Position numbers and translations under genes: made by a program. Shown piece by piece: positions 54,447 through 63,490 of a stretch of 64,000 bases of DNA. Origin of the DNA: HXMU1420-13 sp963691715. GTDB lineage: Bacteria > Bacteroidota > Rhodothermia > Balneolales > Balneolaceae. The stretch is taken from positions 2,046,001 to 2,110,000 of the forward strand of contig OY829281.1 of assembly GCA_963691715.1 (NCBI GenBank), in the 5' to 3' direction. The first letter of the stretch is position 1. Each line of letters starts with the position of its first letter. The notes below the pieces were generated by a model that worked only from the letters and a program-made list of their open reading frames with translations, was not told where the DNA came from and searched no databases.

Positions 54447-54845
54447 GTGCATATCGACCATATTGGAATAGCTGTTTCTGATTTAGAAGCCACTATCAAA
54501 ACTTATGAAACTTTATTAAATACAACCTGCTCTAAGCGAGAGATTGTTATTTCTGAAAAAGTAGAGACTGCTTTTTTTCAAACTGGTGAGTCAAAAGTGG
54601 AACTACTTGGCGCTACCTCTGAAGACTCTGTTATTGCAAAATATCTGAAAAAGAAAGGACAAGGACTACATCATGTAGCTTTCGAAGTTGACAATATTTA
54701 CTCTGAACTAGAACGACTCAAGAATGAGGGATTTACAATTTTAAATGAACAGCCAAAACATGGTGCAGACAACAAATTAGTTGCTTTTATTCATCCAAAA
54801 GATAACGCAGGTGTTTTGGTTGAACTTTGTCAGTCTAGGAAATGA
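54447..54845 (+). CDS. mce: Methylmalonyl-CoA epimerase
   Basis: The enzyme interconverts the (2R) and (2S) forms of methylmalonyl-CoA in propionate metabolism. The 132-residue protein of the vicinal-oxygen-chelate fold starts at GTG 54447 (HIDHIGIAVSDLEATIKTYE). Metal ligands are His in IDHIGIAV, Glu in KVELLGATSEDS, His in GLHHVAFEVDNI and Glu in GVLVELCQ. It is divergent from the cyclophilin gene; no mutase is in the window. Confidence 0.9.
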   Translation: MHIDHIGIAVSDLEATIKTYETLLNTTCSKREIVISEKVETAFFQTGESKVELLGATSEDSVIAKYLKKKGQGLHHVAFEVDNIYSELERLKNEGFTILNEQPKHGADNKLVAFIHPKDNAGVLVELCQSRK

Positions 54846-54967
54846 GTGTTTTCTTTTCTGATTTGATATATTCAGATGAGGTATCTGATTTTATAATCTT
54901 TAGATAAATATGACTGGTATCTTAATCCATACTTCTCACTAATATACATTTTTAAAATTCAGCTTCT

Positions 54968-57370
54968 TTAATTCAAGTATTCTAACGTTATTTCTTCATT
55001 TGAATCCGTATCCCAAATAAAAGATGTAGTGATTTTATTCAGTACTGAATCAATTTTGATAGGTAACTCACCATCAATGATCTCTGTTTGTGAGATCTTT
55101 TTATCTAGGTTATGAATAACAAAATCAATGCGTTTTTGCTCAGTCTCATAATTGTTTCCTGTATCAGCAGAACATAAAATAGTTATTGATGACTCTTCTT
55201 TTTTGATTTTGAACTTTAGCATTTCAAATTCTTTTTTTTGAAATGCATCCTGCGTCAAACCATCATCGTTGTATAGAATTAATTCTGCATTATCTGATTC
55301 TGCATCATAGTAATAGTGAATTTCTAAGGTATTTCCATCATACTCTTTGGTGTTCTGAAGAGATTTAGTCTTTGGAATGATTGAACCAGATCTAACAAAC
55401 GTTGGGATAGATTCCTTATTTACTTCAACCGATATTGTTTGACCCCCTTTGTATTTTTTACCCGTATAAAAATCAATCCAATCTGAAGTTTTTGGCAGAT
55501 AGATATCTTTACTAATCACGCCAGGTTTCATAATCGGTGCGATTAAAAAATCATTCCCCCATAAATAGGCTATATCATAGTCAAATAAATCCACATTCTC
55601 TGGTTCTTCAAAAAATAGTGGTCGCATTAAAGGCTCCCCTTTCTGTGCATTTTTCCATACCAAATTATAGTTATACGGTAACATCTTATAACGTAGCTCA
55701 ATTGCTGTTTTTGCAAGATGTTTAGTTTCATTATCCCAAAATACTGGTTCACTTGGAAGTGCCTCATCAGCATGTGGTCTGTAAATGGGTTGAAATACCC
55801 CGTATTGCATCCATCTCACATATAATTCTCCATCTACTTCAGCAGGTGAAAATCCACCCAAATCACTATGCATATATGCCAGTCCTTGCATTCCCATTTG
55901 TAACGCAATTTCAACCTGACGACTTAGTCCATCCCACGATCTACTTACATCTCCGGACCAAGGGATCAATCCATATCGCTGTGAACCAGCAGCTCCAGCT
56001 CGCATTAAAACAAAAGGTCGCTTTTCAGAATCGTATTCTAAAAAAGTGTTGTACACTAATCTTGCCCAGTCATGCCCATAGGTGTTGTGTACCTCATCGG
56101 CCGTTCCAGTTGCGTGGATCACATAGGAAGGATGAGCTTCCGGTTCTCCAAGATCTCCCCAAATACCAGTTACGCCAAGTTCCATTAATTCACGATTAAT
56201 ATTTGAAAGCCACTTATACCCTGTTTCATCATATACATCAATAATACCACCATTCCCAAAATAAAATTCAAAGGTAGCTGCTTCGCCAGTTGAATCAACA
56301 GCTAGAATTTCTTCTTCGAGAGCTTCTTCCCATCGGTTTGATGTTTTCATTATGAATGGTTCGGTGATCAGGATGGTCTCAATATCTTGCTCGCGTAATT
56401 CACGAATCATTTTATCTGGATCAGGGAAAGAATCTTGGTAAAAAGATAAATTTCCTAGTGTATTCTGTATCTCTTTTCCGAACCAATACAAATCGATGAT
56501 TACTGCATCTACTGGTATTTCATCTTCTTTAAATTTCTGAATTGTCTTCATTACCTCATTTTGTGAGTGATATCCAAATCTACTGGAATAATTACCTAAG
56601 GCCCATCTAGGCAACATGGATTGGCGCCCAGTTAATTGTGTATAATTATCCATGATGTTTAACCAATTATCTCCAACTATTAGTTGGTAGGTTTTTCGAC
56701 CAGATATGGTTTCATACTTTATGGTATTGTTTCCCTTGCTATCTAAATCTAGATAACCGATAGGTGCATTGTCGAAGTGCAGCATGTATTGGTTTGATGA
56801 AAGAACGATCGGAAGTGAATAATTTAATTGCTCGCTATATGTGCTGTACCCATATTGAGCTTTATTATAAAGTGGAAGGCGATGACCCCGCCTATTCATC
56901 CCAAGGGCTCTTGCTCCTGCTCCGTATAAAACTTCATTTTCATTAATCTCAAATTCTAAAGTTTCAAGCGAGTCAATAGCATATCCTTTTTTTTCATTAA
57001 TGATGTGCTTTCCATCTTTAGTGAACTCAACATGAAATGGAAATTTTTTAATTTCAATATCGATACTTTCTGAATCTATAGTAATTTTGTTCCATGATTC
57101 ATGGGATGTCCCAATGTGTTGATCAGGAATTTCCATCACTACTGCATAAGATGAATCATTCCATTTTTCTCCATTTGGTATAAAATTAACTTCTACTATT
57201 TCAGGATTATAATATTGAAAGATGTATGTACCGTCAGATGATTCTAACTCAAAATATGTTGTATGATCTGTAAAGCTGACAAAACCTCTATGGGTATTAA
57301 AAAAACAAGCATGAGAGATTAAAGCTAGTACACATAAAAGTACGATACGCGATATAGTTGATACATTCAT
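54968..57370 (-). CDS. GH31-family alpha-glucosidase lipoprotein
   Basis: The protein has 800 residues from the ATG at 57368-57370, whose lipobox is ISHAC (Cys22). An N-terminal beta-sandwich (about 20-240) precedes the TIM barrel: ALGNYSSRFGYHSQNEVM, VDAVIIDLYWFGK, ILITEPFI, GIWGDLGEPEAHP (nucleophile Asp of WGDxxEP), RPFVLMRAGAAGSQRYG, PWSGDVSRSWDGL (acid/base Asp) and YMHSDLGGF. C-terminal beta domains follow. It probably releases glucose from alpha-glucans at the cell surface or in the periplasm. Confidence 0.9.
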   Translation of the reverse strand: MNVSTISRIVLLCVLALISHACFFNTHRGFVSFTDHTTYFELESSDGTYIFQYYNPEIVEVNFIPNGEKWNDSSYAVVMEIPDQHIGTSHESWNKITIDSESIDIEIKKFPFHVEFTKDGKHIINEKKGYAIDSLETLEFEINENEVLYGAGARALGMNRRGHRLPLYNKAQYGYSTYSEQLNYSLPIVLSSNQYMLHFDNAPIGYLDLDSKGNNTIKYETISGRKTYQLIVGDNWLNIMDNYTQLTGRQSMLPRWALGNYSSRFGYHSQNEVMKTIQKFKEDEIPVDAVIIDLYWFGKEIQNTLGNLSFYQDSFPDPDKMIRELREQDIETILITEPFIMKTSNRWEEALEEEILAVDSTGEAATFEFYFGNGGIIDVYDETGYKWLSNINRELMELGVTGIWGDLGEPEAHPSYVIHATGTADEVHNTYGHDWARLVYNTFLEYDSEKRPFVLMRAGAAGSQRYGLIPWSGDVSRSWDGLSRQVEIALQMGMQGLAYMHSDLGGFSPAEVDGELYVRWMQYGVFQPIYRPHADEALPSEPVFWDNETKHLAKTAIELRYKMLPYNYNLVWKNAQKGEPLMRPLFFEEPENVDLFDYDIAYLWGNDFLIAPIMKPGVISKDIYLPKTSDWIDFYTGKKYKGGQTISVEVNKESIPTFVRSGSIIPKTKSLQNTKEYDGNTLEIHYYYDAESDNAELILYNDDGLTQDAFQKKEFEMLKFKIKKEESSITILCSADTGNNYETEQKRIDFVIHNLDKKISQTEIIDGELPIKIDSVLNKITTSFIWDTDSNEEITLEYLN

Positions 57371-57513
57371 TCTGCAATTATACATAGTAAAATGAAATAT
57401 TAAATCCTTTATTGATAAATTTCATAAATAATAATGGAATGAACTTACAAAGGGAACTCCTTAAGAAAATTTGTTTTGAGTACTCAATAAAGAGGCTGTA
57501 TATTTGGAGTATT

Positions 57514-57587
57514 CGAGGCGTGGCGTAGTCCGGTAGCGCACTCGGCTGGGGGCCGAGGGGTCGCAGGTTCAAATCCTGTCGCCTCGA
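57514..57587 (+). tRNA. tRNA-Pro (anticodon GGG)
   Basis: The 74-nt cloverleaf has acceptor CGAGGCG (57514-57520) with CGCCTCG (57580-57586) and discriminator A. The anticodon stem CTCGG/CCGAG has loop CTGGGGG, giving GGG at 57548-57550. The T-arm is GCAGGTTCAAATCCTGT. CCA is not encoded. Five tandem repeats follow, each containing a copy of its 3' end. Confidence 0.95.
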
Positions 57588-57588
57588 C

Positions 57589-58148
57589 TAAGATCAATAC
57601 CCATTTAAAAATTACAATCTGCGTTTGGATCATGTGTTAATACAACCTGCACGCAGGTTCTGCCACGGGCATCCCTTCGGGAAAATCCTGTCGCCTCGAC
57701 TAAGATCAATACCCATTTAAAAATTACAATCTGCGTTTGGGTCATGTGTTGATATAACCTGCACGCAGGTTCTGCCACGGGCATCCTTTCGGGAAAACCC
57801 TGTCGCCTCGACTTAGATCAATACCCATTTAAAAATTACAATCTTTGATTGGATCATGTGTTGATACAACCTGCACGCAGGTTCTCCCACGGGCATCCCT
57901 TCGGTAAAATCCTGTCGCCTCGACTAAGATCAATACCCATTTAAAAATTACAATCTTTCATTGGATCATGTGTTGATACAACCTGCACGCAGGTTCTCCC
58001 ACGGGCATCCCTTCGGAAAAATCCTGTCGCCTCGACTAAGATCAATACCCATTTAAAAATTACAATCTTTCATTGGATCATGTGTTGATACAACCTGCAC
58101 GCAGGTTCTCCCACGGGCATCCCTTCGGAAAAATACTGTCGCCTTGAT
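57589..58148 (+). repeat. Five tandem 112-bp repeats derived from the tRNA-Pro 3' end
   Basis: Units are 57589-57700, 57701-57812, 57813-57924, 57925-58036 and 58037-58148, each exactly 112 bp. Each begins TAAGATCAATACCC, contains ACCTGCACGCAGGTTC, then a GCCACGGGCATCCCTTCGGG-type hairpin insertion, and ends with the tRNA 3' portion AAATCCTGTCGCCTCGAC. Units 1-2 and 3-5 form two sequence subgroups. The last unit is slightly altered (GCCTTGAT) and stops 2 bp before the stop codon of the kinase gene. Confidence 0.92.
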
Positions 58149-58150
58149 TT

Positions 58151-59389
58151 TTACAACTTTATAGTTGTAGTTAGCATAAAACTTGGCGCAAAAGATATAT
58201 CAAGCTTACAATTTAATTGTTGGGCCAATGCTTCCATTAGTTGCATACCAATCCCAGTATTATCATTCTTAGTAAGTAATACTCCTCTACCATTATCCTG
58301 ATATTTGAAGAATACATCTTTATGAGAATTTTCTGTCAGGATAATATCAATTTGACCGATATCCCCTTCTTTAAAAGCATGTTTCAAAGAATTTGTGATT
58401 AACTCATTTAATAGTAATGAAAATGGAACTGCTTTTTCTGTGTTAAACTCAATAGTATCTGCAATTACATGTACCCTTATTCTACTTCCAAGTTGTGGAT
58501 ACGAATCAGATAACTTTTTAATCAACTCATTGATGTATTGATCTATTTTTACGGTGCTGTATTCTTTTTCATTGTATAAAAACTCATGAATGCTTGCTAT
58601 TGATTGGACTCTATCGATGGCATCCTCAAAAGTCTTTTTACTAAACTCATTCTTCATGAGCTGGAGTTGGATTATACCCGAAACTATTGCAAGATTATTT
58701 TTCACTCGATGATGTGTTTCTACTAGAAGAGCTTCTTTTTCAGCAATAGATGCAGTTAGTAGTTTTTCGTTATATCTCAAACTATTAATGATAGGCTGCA
58801 TTAGAAAGAAGATAATCAAAGCGATACCAAGAATGGTTAATACTGCTATTGTAAACGAAATAATAGTTATTTTGTAATAAGACTGACTAGCTTCCGTCTC
58901 CATTTGGTTTACAATGGTATCCATTAATGCCAAAAATCTAGGCTCGTTTTTCATCACAATGTCAATATATTCTGAATGATCTATTTCTGGTTTAGTCACC
59001 ATTTGATTTACAGCATACTCAATAGATTTTTGGCAATTATCTAGTTTTTTAAAATTGTCGCTTATTAATTTGCTGCTATAGTAAAACCGGCTAAGTGATG
59101 AATTTTCATCCATAAAACTTTCATGCGCCAGACTCCATCTTGTAACCGTTTCTTGAAGTTCTTTTAATGCAAATGTATCTCCAGACTTGTAATGCAAAGT
59201 CAACTTTGCAATTTTTTGACTAAACATACGCTGTCTACCTGCCTGATTAATAATATCTGCAGTATTGGTATTGTCTTGATAGGTTTTAAACATTGTTGCT
59301 TCGTTCAATAAGAAGACAATTATTGTAATACATATCAAAACTTGATAGTGTTGCTTAAAGATGTGAGATAGCAATAATTTATTTGACAA
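58151..59389 (-). CDS. Membrane sensor histidine kinase (HisKA_2 type, PilJ/NarX-like sensor)
   Basis: The 412-residue protein starts at a TTG (complement of 59387-59389) supported by GGGAG 7-8 nt upstream. Two membrane helices (about 16-32 and 172-197) flank a periplasmic four-helix sensor with the PilJ/NarX-type motif INQAGRQRMFSQKIAKLTLH. The kinase core has ALLVETHHRVKNNLAIVSG (phospho-acceptor His of the HisKA_2 family), LLLNELITNSLKHAF (N box), YQDNGRGV and GIGMQLMEAL (G boxes). No response regulator is adjacent. Confidence 0.88.
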   Translation of the reverse strand: MSNKLLLSHIFKQHYQVLICITIIVFLLNEATMFKTYQDNTNTADIINQAGRQRMFSQKIAKLTLHYKSGDTFALKELQETVTRWSLAHESFMDENSSLSRFYYSSKLISDNFKKLDNCQKSIEYAVNQMVTKPEIDHSEYIDIVMKNEPRFLALMDTIVNQMETEASQSYYKITIISFTIAVLTILGIALIIFFLMQPIINSLRYNEKLLTASIAEKEALLVETHHRVKNNLAIVSGIIQLQLMKNEFSKKTFEDAIDRVQSIASIHEFLYNEKEYSTVKIDQYINELIKKLSDSYPQLGSRIRVHVIADTIEFNTEKAVPFSLLLNELITNSLKHAFKEGDIGQIDIILTENSHKDVFFKYQDNGRGVLLTKNDNTGIGMQLMEALAQQLNCKLDISFAPSFMLTTTIKL

Positions 59390-59612
59390 ATATTTTCTCC
59401 CTAAAGATTAGTACCAGAATCTAATTAACCATAAGGGATTTACCTAAAATAATTTACAATTTGTATTAGAATAACTAAATATTCTGTTATCCAACAAAGA
59501 AGAAGTATTAAATCTTAATATGAATTAAACTCGAACATGTAATTGATCTGTTCTTTACAATTTTATTAAGATTTAAAAATTTTCGTACTCACCAAAAAAT
59601 CTGCTTGCCTTC

Positions 59613-59638
59613 TTTAATATTAAAGTTTTTTAATATTA
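59613..59638. promoter_or_regulatory. AT-rich palindromic element, copy 1
   Basis: TTTAATATTAAAG followed by TTTTTTAATATTA; AATATTAAA and TTTAATATT are self-complementary. The same 26 bp, with one changed base, lie 110 bp further on at 59723-59748. Such spaced identical palindromes are typical operator sites, but the binding protein is unknown. Confidence 0.45.
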
Positions 59639-59722
59639 TTAATTTTGTCAAAAACTCTTAAAAAATTGTACCGCATTTAAATACAATGGTTTAGAATTTT
59701 TTAACAAAGAATAAATAACAAT

Positions 59723-59748
59723 TTTAATATTAAAATTTTTTAATATTA
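59723..59748. promoter_or_regulatory. AT-rich palindromic element, copy 2
   Basis: TTTAATATTAAAA followed by TTTTTTAATATTA, 47 bp upstream of the DUF4402-like start codon. It differs from copy 1 by a single base. Confidence 0.45.
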
Positions 59749-59794
59749 CAGAAAATTAATATATTTGGTAAAGTTCAAGAGAAAAATTAAAAAA

Positions 59795-60202
59795 ATGAAA
59801 ACCAACAAGATTTACTGGTTATTAGGAATACTTTTATTGATGACAAGCGAGGTTTATTCACAGAAATCTGCAACAGCAATAATGAATGTTTCGGTAAAAA
59901 TTATAAGCGGAAGTACTATAACTGAGGTTAATCAGGTAGATATCGATGTAAATTCAAAAAAAGTAAGTTATGTTGAATTCGATATATCTCCCCCAAAAAA
60001 CATTGAAACCAAAATTAGTAGCGATTCAACATTTATTCTAACTAATCAATTTGGTGAAAGCATTACTTTTGAGTCTAACAAATGCATTTCAAGTGGCGAA
60101 GATTCTCAGTCTGTAAATCTAAAAGTTATGTTAGCTGAATCTGAAACTAATCTAAGAGGACAATATAAAGGTAATCTTATCTCTTCTATTTCGTATTTCT
60201 AA
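59795..60202 (+). CDS. Small secreted beta protein, DUF4402-like
   Basis: The protein has 135 residues from ATG 59795, which opens the signal peptide KTNKIYWLLGILLLMTSEVY with cleavage near SQ; a TTG at 59765 would add ten basic residues before it. The mature part begins KSATAIMNVSVKIISGSTIT and ends RGQYKGNLISSISYF, a start and GxYxGxxxxxxxY ending like those of DUF4402 pilin-like proteins. Role unknown; the nearest neighbour is the divergent sensor kinase. Confidence 0.6.
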   Translation: MKTNKIYWLLGILLLMTSEVYSQKSATAIMNVSVKIISGSTITEVNQVDIDVNSKKVSYVEFDISPPKNIETKISSDSTFILTNQFGESITFESNKCISSGEDSQSVNLKVMLAESETNLRGQYKGNLISSISYF

Positions 60203-60229
60203 GATTGTTACGAATTTAATTAATTTTAT

Positions 60230-60264
60230 TAGCCTACAGTGAGTAATTACACGTAGGCTTTTTT
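60230..60264 (+). terminator. Rho-independent terminator after the DUF4402-like gene
   Basis: AGCCTAC (60230-60236) pairs with GTAGGCT (60252-60258), extended by GTG/CAC past a bulged A, and is followed by a T-run. Confidence 0.85.
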
Positions 60265-60285
60265 ATTTTATTTACTAAAAACAAT

Positions 60286-61680
60286 ATGTATAGAAGAATC
60301 GGCCTGGCAAAAGAAGTTGAATCACCTGAAAATCCAGGTACTCTAGAAAAACGAGTAGCACTCATTCCCAATGATGTAAAAACTTTAGTTGGTCATGGAC
60401 TTTATGTTGAAGTTGAAACTGGAGCTGGATCCCGTGTCCAATTTTCTGATAAAGAGTATGAAGAAGCAGGCGCAACCATTGTAGATCATAAAACGCTCTA
60501 CAATGAAAAGGACTTGGTCATCAAGTTTAAAGGCCCAGCCATGGAAAGTATTCCCTTGATGCGCAACAAAACTACCCTTTTTTGTATGGCTCATTTTAAT
60601 TCATTTCCAGAACGTGCTCAATTACTTCAAAAACATCAAATCAATGTTATTGCAATGGAAGAAGTTGTTCAATCACCTGAAAAACTTCCTAAAGAATTAG
60701 TACTAGGAAGGATGGCTGCAGATAATTTTATTGAACAAGATCTTAGAGTTGCAGGAATTGATCAAGATGAGTTTCATGTAATTGGATACTCAACTCAAAT
60801 GTTAGGGGTGATTCGCCGTCTTATGAATCATCACCCAAAAAGCTTAATACTGCATCATATAGACGGTAAAATTAAAGATTTTGGCACTTTGAATGATAAA
60901 ATTAGAGTTGTGTTTGATTCCACTACTATTGCCAATGCACCTTTCCTCATCAAAACTCTGGAAGAAAATAATATTAGATATTATGATGTCCATAAATTTG
61001 TTTCAAACCATGGCGAAGAAGCATTATTGTATTATAGACAGGTTAATCCTGCTCCTAAATTTGGTAAAAGAAAAATCCAGGCATTACATGAAACTGGAAG
61101 GGCGGGTGCTCGATATGGCCTAAAATTACTAAGTGAAGAAAGTATAAAAAAAATTCAATCTAAGGATGCAATTATTACTGTATTAGGATACGGTAATGTA
61201 GGTATGGGCGCAATTGACGAGTGCTATAGAAAAGGTGTTAAAACAATACGAATTCTAGGAAGACAGCAAACTCAAAAAGAGATGATTGAACCATTTATTA
61301 AAGACGCAGACCTCATCATAAATGCCGCTGAACAACCAAAACATTTACGTGGAAAAAATTATCTAATAACAAAACATCACTCTCAAAATATATTACAAGA
61401 AGGTTCAGTTGTTATTGATTTAATAGGTGGATCAGCAACTAACAGAAGCGCTGTGGAAAACGTAATTGAATGTACTTATTTAACAAATCCTTATTTTATT
61501 GAGGATGGCATTTTATTTTCTGCATTATGGGGATGGCCTATGATGGGCTTTATGCGAGAAACTGCCATTAAATACAGTAATCAAATCACAGATATTTTAC
61601 TAGGTGAAGACAAATTGATTAGAGGATTAAATAGCTTAGCCCCAGGAGTAAGAAAAGCCTTAGTTTGTGGCCCATTTTAA
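60286..61680 (+). CDS. Alanine dehydrogenase / transhydrogenase-like NAD-dependent oxidoreductase
   Basis: The 464-residue protein has the AlaDH/PNT N-terminal domain: IGLAKEVESPENPGTLEKRV (Lys and Arg of the substrate site), VALIPNDVKTLVGHGLYVEV, GAGSRVQFSDKEYEEAGATI and LVIKFKGP. The Rossmann part is at about residues 290-345 (AIITVLGYGNVGMGAIDECY). A middle insertion of about 100 residues and the altered catalytic surroundings set it apart from classical Ald, so it may act on another amino acid (a saccharopine- or lysine-type relative). The substrate is not assigned. Confidence 0.7.
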   Translation: MYRRIGLAKEVESPENPGTLEKRVALIPNDVKTLVGHGLYVEVETGAGSRVQFSDKEYEEAGATIVDHKTLYNEKDLVIKFKGPAMESIPLMRNKTTLFCMAHFNSFPERAQLLQKHQINVIAMEEVVQSPEKLPKELVLGRMAADNFIEQDLRVAGIDQDEFHVIGYSTQMLGVIRRLMNHHPKSLILHHIDGKIKDFGTLNDKIRVVFDSTTIANAPFLIKTLEENNIRYYDVHKFVSNHGEEALLYYRQVNPAPKFGKRKIQALHETGRAGARYGLKLLSEESIKKIQSKDAIITVLGYGNVGMGAIDECYRKGVKTIRILGRQQTQKEMIEPFIKDADLIINAAEQPKHLRGKNYLITKHHSQNILQEGSVVIDLIGGSATNRSAVENVIECTYLTNPYFIEDGILFSALWGWPMMGFMRETAIKYSNQITDILLGEDKLIRGLNSLAPGVRKALVCGPF

Positions 61681-61704
61681 TTCTTTGCTAAAAGATAAAT
61701 AATT

Positions 61705-62325
61705 ATGAAACACTTTAAATTTTTTCCTCTCCTTCTCATTGGCCTATTTTACATAAGCAATGGTTGTTTTTCAAAAAATGAGGATAATTTTCAAATTGCA
61801 TTTGATTTTATTCCCGGTGAAGTTTTTATCCGTCTTTCAGATGGTTATAATCAATCAGATTTAGAGAACATTATTGATGATTTTAATGTAGAAATTGATC
61901 GTAACTTAGGAGATGGATATGTGATATCTGTACCAGTAGATTTTGAACCTTTATGGATAACACAATTTAGTTCAATTCCTATAGTAGAGGAATCTACTTA
62001 TAATCGATTTGGATACAATTATTTATTATCGGAAGAAACACATTCTCCCATTGTTAATAACGATTCTTTATCAATTACTGTTAGTTATAGCGGTTGTAAT
62101 AATGATCATATTTTTTCTCTTGAAAGACCTGGCATCTTCACAGATAATATGATCATTTGGTTACTTAAAAGAACCCCAGATGAAGATTGTACCCAATCGT
62201 TTTCAGAGCAACTCACATTCAACTTAGAGCGATTTATCTTGCTTTCGGAAAACGTATATATAGAAGATCCTTTTGGCACTCAGATATTATTGTGGCCAAT
62301 ACCTGAAGATCCAACTATTGATTAA
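61705..62325 (+). CDS. Secreted or lipoprotein of unknown function
   Basis: The 206-residue protein has an N-terminal export signal (KHFKFFPLLLIGLFYISNGC); Cys21 could be lipidated although SNG is a weak lipobox. The mature part begins with a motif (GEVFIRLSDGYNQSDLENII) like the inhibitor-type N-terminal domain of secreted subtilases, but no protease follows. It lies 24 bp after the dehydrogenase gene. Function not recognised. Confidence 0.5.
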   Translation: MKHFKFFPLLLIGLFYISNGCFSKNEDNFQIAFDFIPGEVFIRLSDGYNQSDLENIIDDFNVEIDRNLGDGYVISVPVDFEPLWITQFSSIPIVEESTYNRFGYNYLLSEETHSPIVNNDSLSITVSYSGCNNDHIFSLERPGIFTDNMIIWLLKRTPDEDCTQSFSEQLTFNLERFILLSENVYIEDPFGTQILLWPIPEDPTID

Positions 62326-62416
62326 TTTTTTAAAATTTTATGCCTATTAAATCACTTATTTGTTGAATACTTCCAGATTCAAAACTACGCCTTAGCATTT
62401 CAATGGTTTCATCATT

Positions 62417-63490
62417 TTGAGCAAATATCGACTACTAAAAATTATTTTTCTATGTATTGGTAGCTTTTTAAGTCAAAGTATAATAGCCCAGTATGGTTTT
62501 TTCTATAATGGAAAAGAATATGGATCCGAGGCTTTATTCAATCCGCTAAATCAGGTGATTTCTGGAGGTTTTGATATGATTTATATTTCTAGAAACAGTT
62601 CCAAGATCGATAGTCTAAGGTTACCAAGTGGATTTAGAAAGGTTTTTCTTTCTCTCAAAGAACCCAAAAAGGCGATTGAATGCTGCATAGGATGGAAGAC
62701 ATTTTTAAAATCAGAAATTCTCTTTTCTTTAAAAAATGGTCAATGGCTACCGAACTATACACTTCATTTATTGGGTGGGGGTATGGAATATGCTCGACTT
62801 GCTGATTATTATACCTATCATGGTCTTAAATATCCAAGACTTTGGGCTTTTACAACATCTACATTTGAACACCTTTTAAATGAAGCTGTTGAAACAGCAA
62901 GTTGGGAGAAACATAGCTATGGAGCAGTATCTGATCTATATTTTTTCAACACAATAGGTATAATTGCTTTCAGTTTTAGGCCCATTCAACGTTTTTTTGC
63001 AGAAGATGTAATAATTAGAAGCTGGTTAAGTCAAACCGCTTTTTCATTAAGGGATAATTCTATAAAAAATATCGGACAATATTACTCGATTAAATGGCAA
63101 CCATCTTTTATGAAAGAATACTCCTTTTTTACTCATATGGGAGCTGGATTTTTGATTGGTGCAGGTTACAGCAGAAATAAAAAAACGGTTTCTATAGGTG
63201 GGGGGTTCAAAACTCATAAAGTATATACTTATGATGATGAAAATAATCTTGAAACTATAAGTACTCGCCCTTCAATTGGATTTTTTTTAGATAAAAATAA
63301 TTCGTTGCTTTGGAGCTTCGTTTACACTCATGGACCAGACTATCATGAAAACCTTAAGATAGAAATTTATCCAGGGTTTATAAAAATTCCTTTCGAGCAT
63401 TTAAAATTAGGGTTCTGGCTAAATGCTAGTTATGATTATCCATTTTTTGCAGGGGTTTCAATAGGTAACTTCCCATCAATTACTATTTAA
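62417..63490 (+). CDS. Exported protein of unknown function, probably outer-membrane
   Basis: The 357-residue protein starts at TTG 62417, chosen because the signal peptide (LLKIIFLCIGSFLSQSIIAQ) begins right there and no ATG is in frame upstream; no clear Shine-Dalgarno sequence is seen. The C-terminal half has Gly-rich alternating strands (GAGFLIGAGYSRNKKTVSIG, LGFWLNASYDYPFFAG), suggesting a beta barrel. Family not recognised. It overlaps the convergent neighbour by 4 bp. Confidence 0.5.
   Translation: MSKYRLLKIIFLCIGSFLSQSIIAQYGFFYNGKEYGSEALFNPLNQVISGGFDMIYISRNSSKIDSLRLPSGFRKVFLSLKEPKKAIECCIGWKTFLKSEILFSLKNGQWLPNYTLHLLGGGMEYARLADYYTYHGLKYPRLWAFTTSTFEHLLNEAVETASWEKHSYGAVSDLYFFNTIGIIAFSFRPIQRFFAEDVIIRSWLSQTAFSLRDNSIKNIGQYYSIKWQPSFMKEYSFFTHMGAGFLIGAGYSRNKKTVSIGGGFKTHKVYTYDDENNLETISTRPSIGFFLDKNNSLLWSFVYTHGPDYHENLKIEIYPGFIKIPFEHLKLGFWLNASYDYPFFAGVSIGNFPSITI

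Larger units (their letters stand above)
59390..59794. other. Divergent regulatory region between the kinase and the DUF4402-like gene
   Basis: The 405-bp A+T-rich gap contains no ORF. It contains the two palindromic elements listed separately and should hold promoters in both directions. Confidence 0.5.

Noticed and set aside
55753..56199. 148-codon plus-strand ORF inside the GH31 gene
   Set aside because: It is antisense to the conserved catalytic region and has low-complexity His/Leu-rich composition, so it is a shadow frame.
57589..58148. CRISPR array
   Set aside because: Units are 112 bp and almost entirely repeated; there are no short repeats with unique spacers and no cas genes nearby.
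62340..62420. Short minus-strand frame reading FAQNDETIEMLRRSFESGSI up to a stop at about 62335
   Set aside because: It resembles the start of a small exported-protein family (DUF4783-like), but it is only about 25 codons long with a stop just upstream; too short to call even as a pseudogene.
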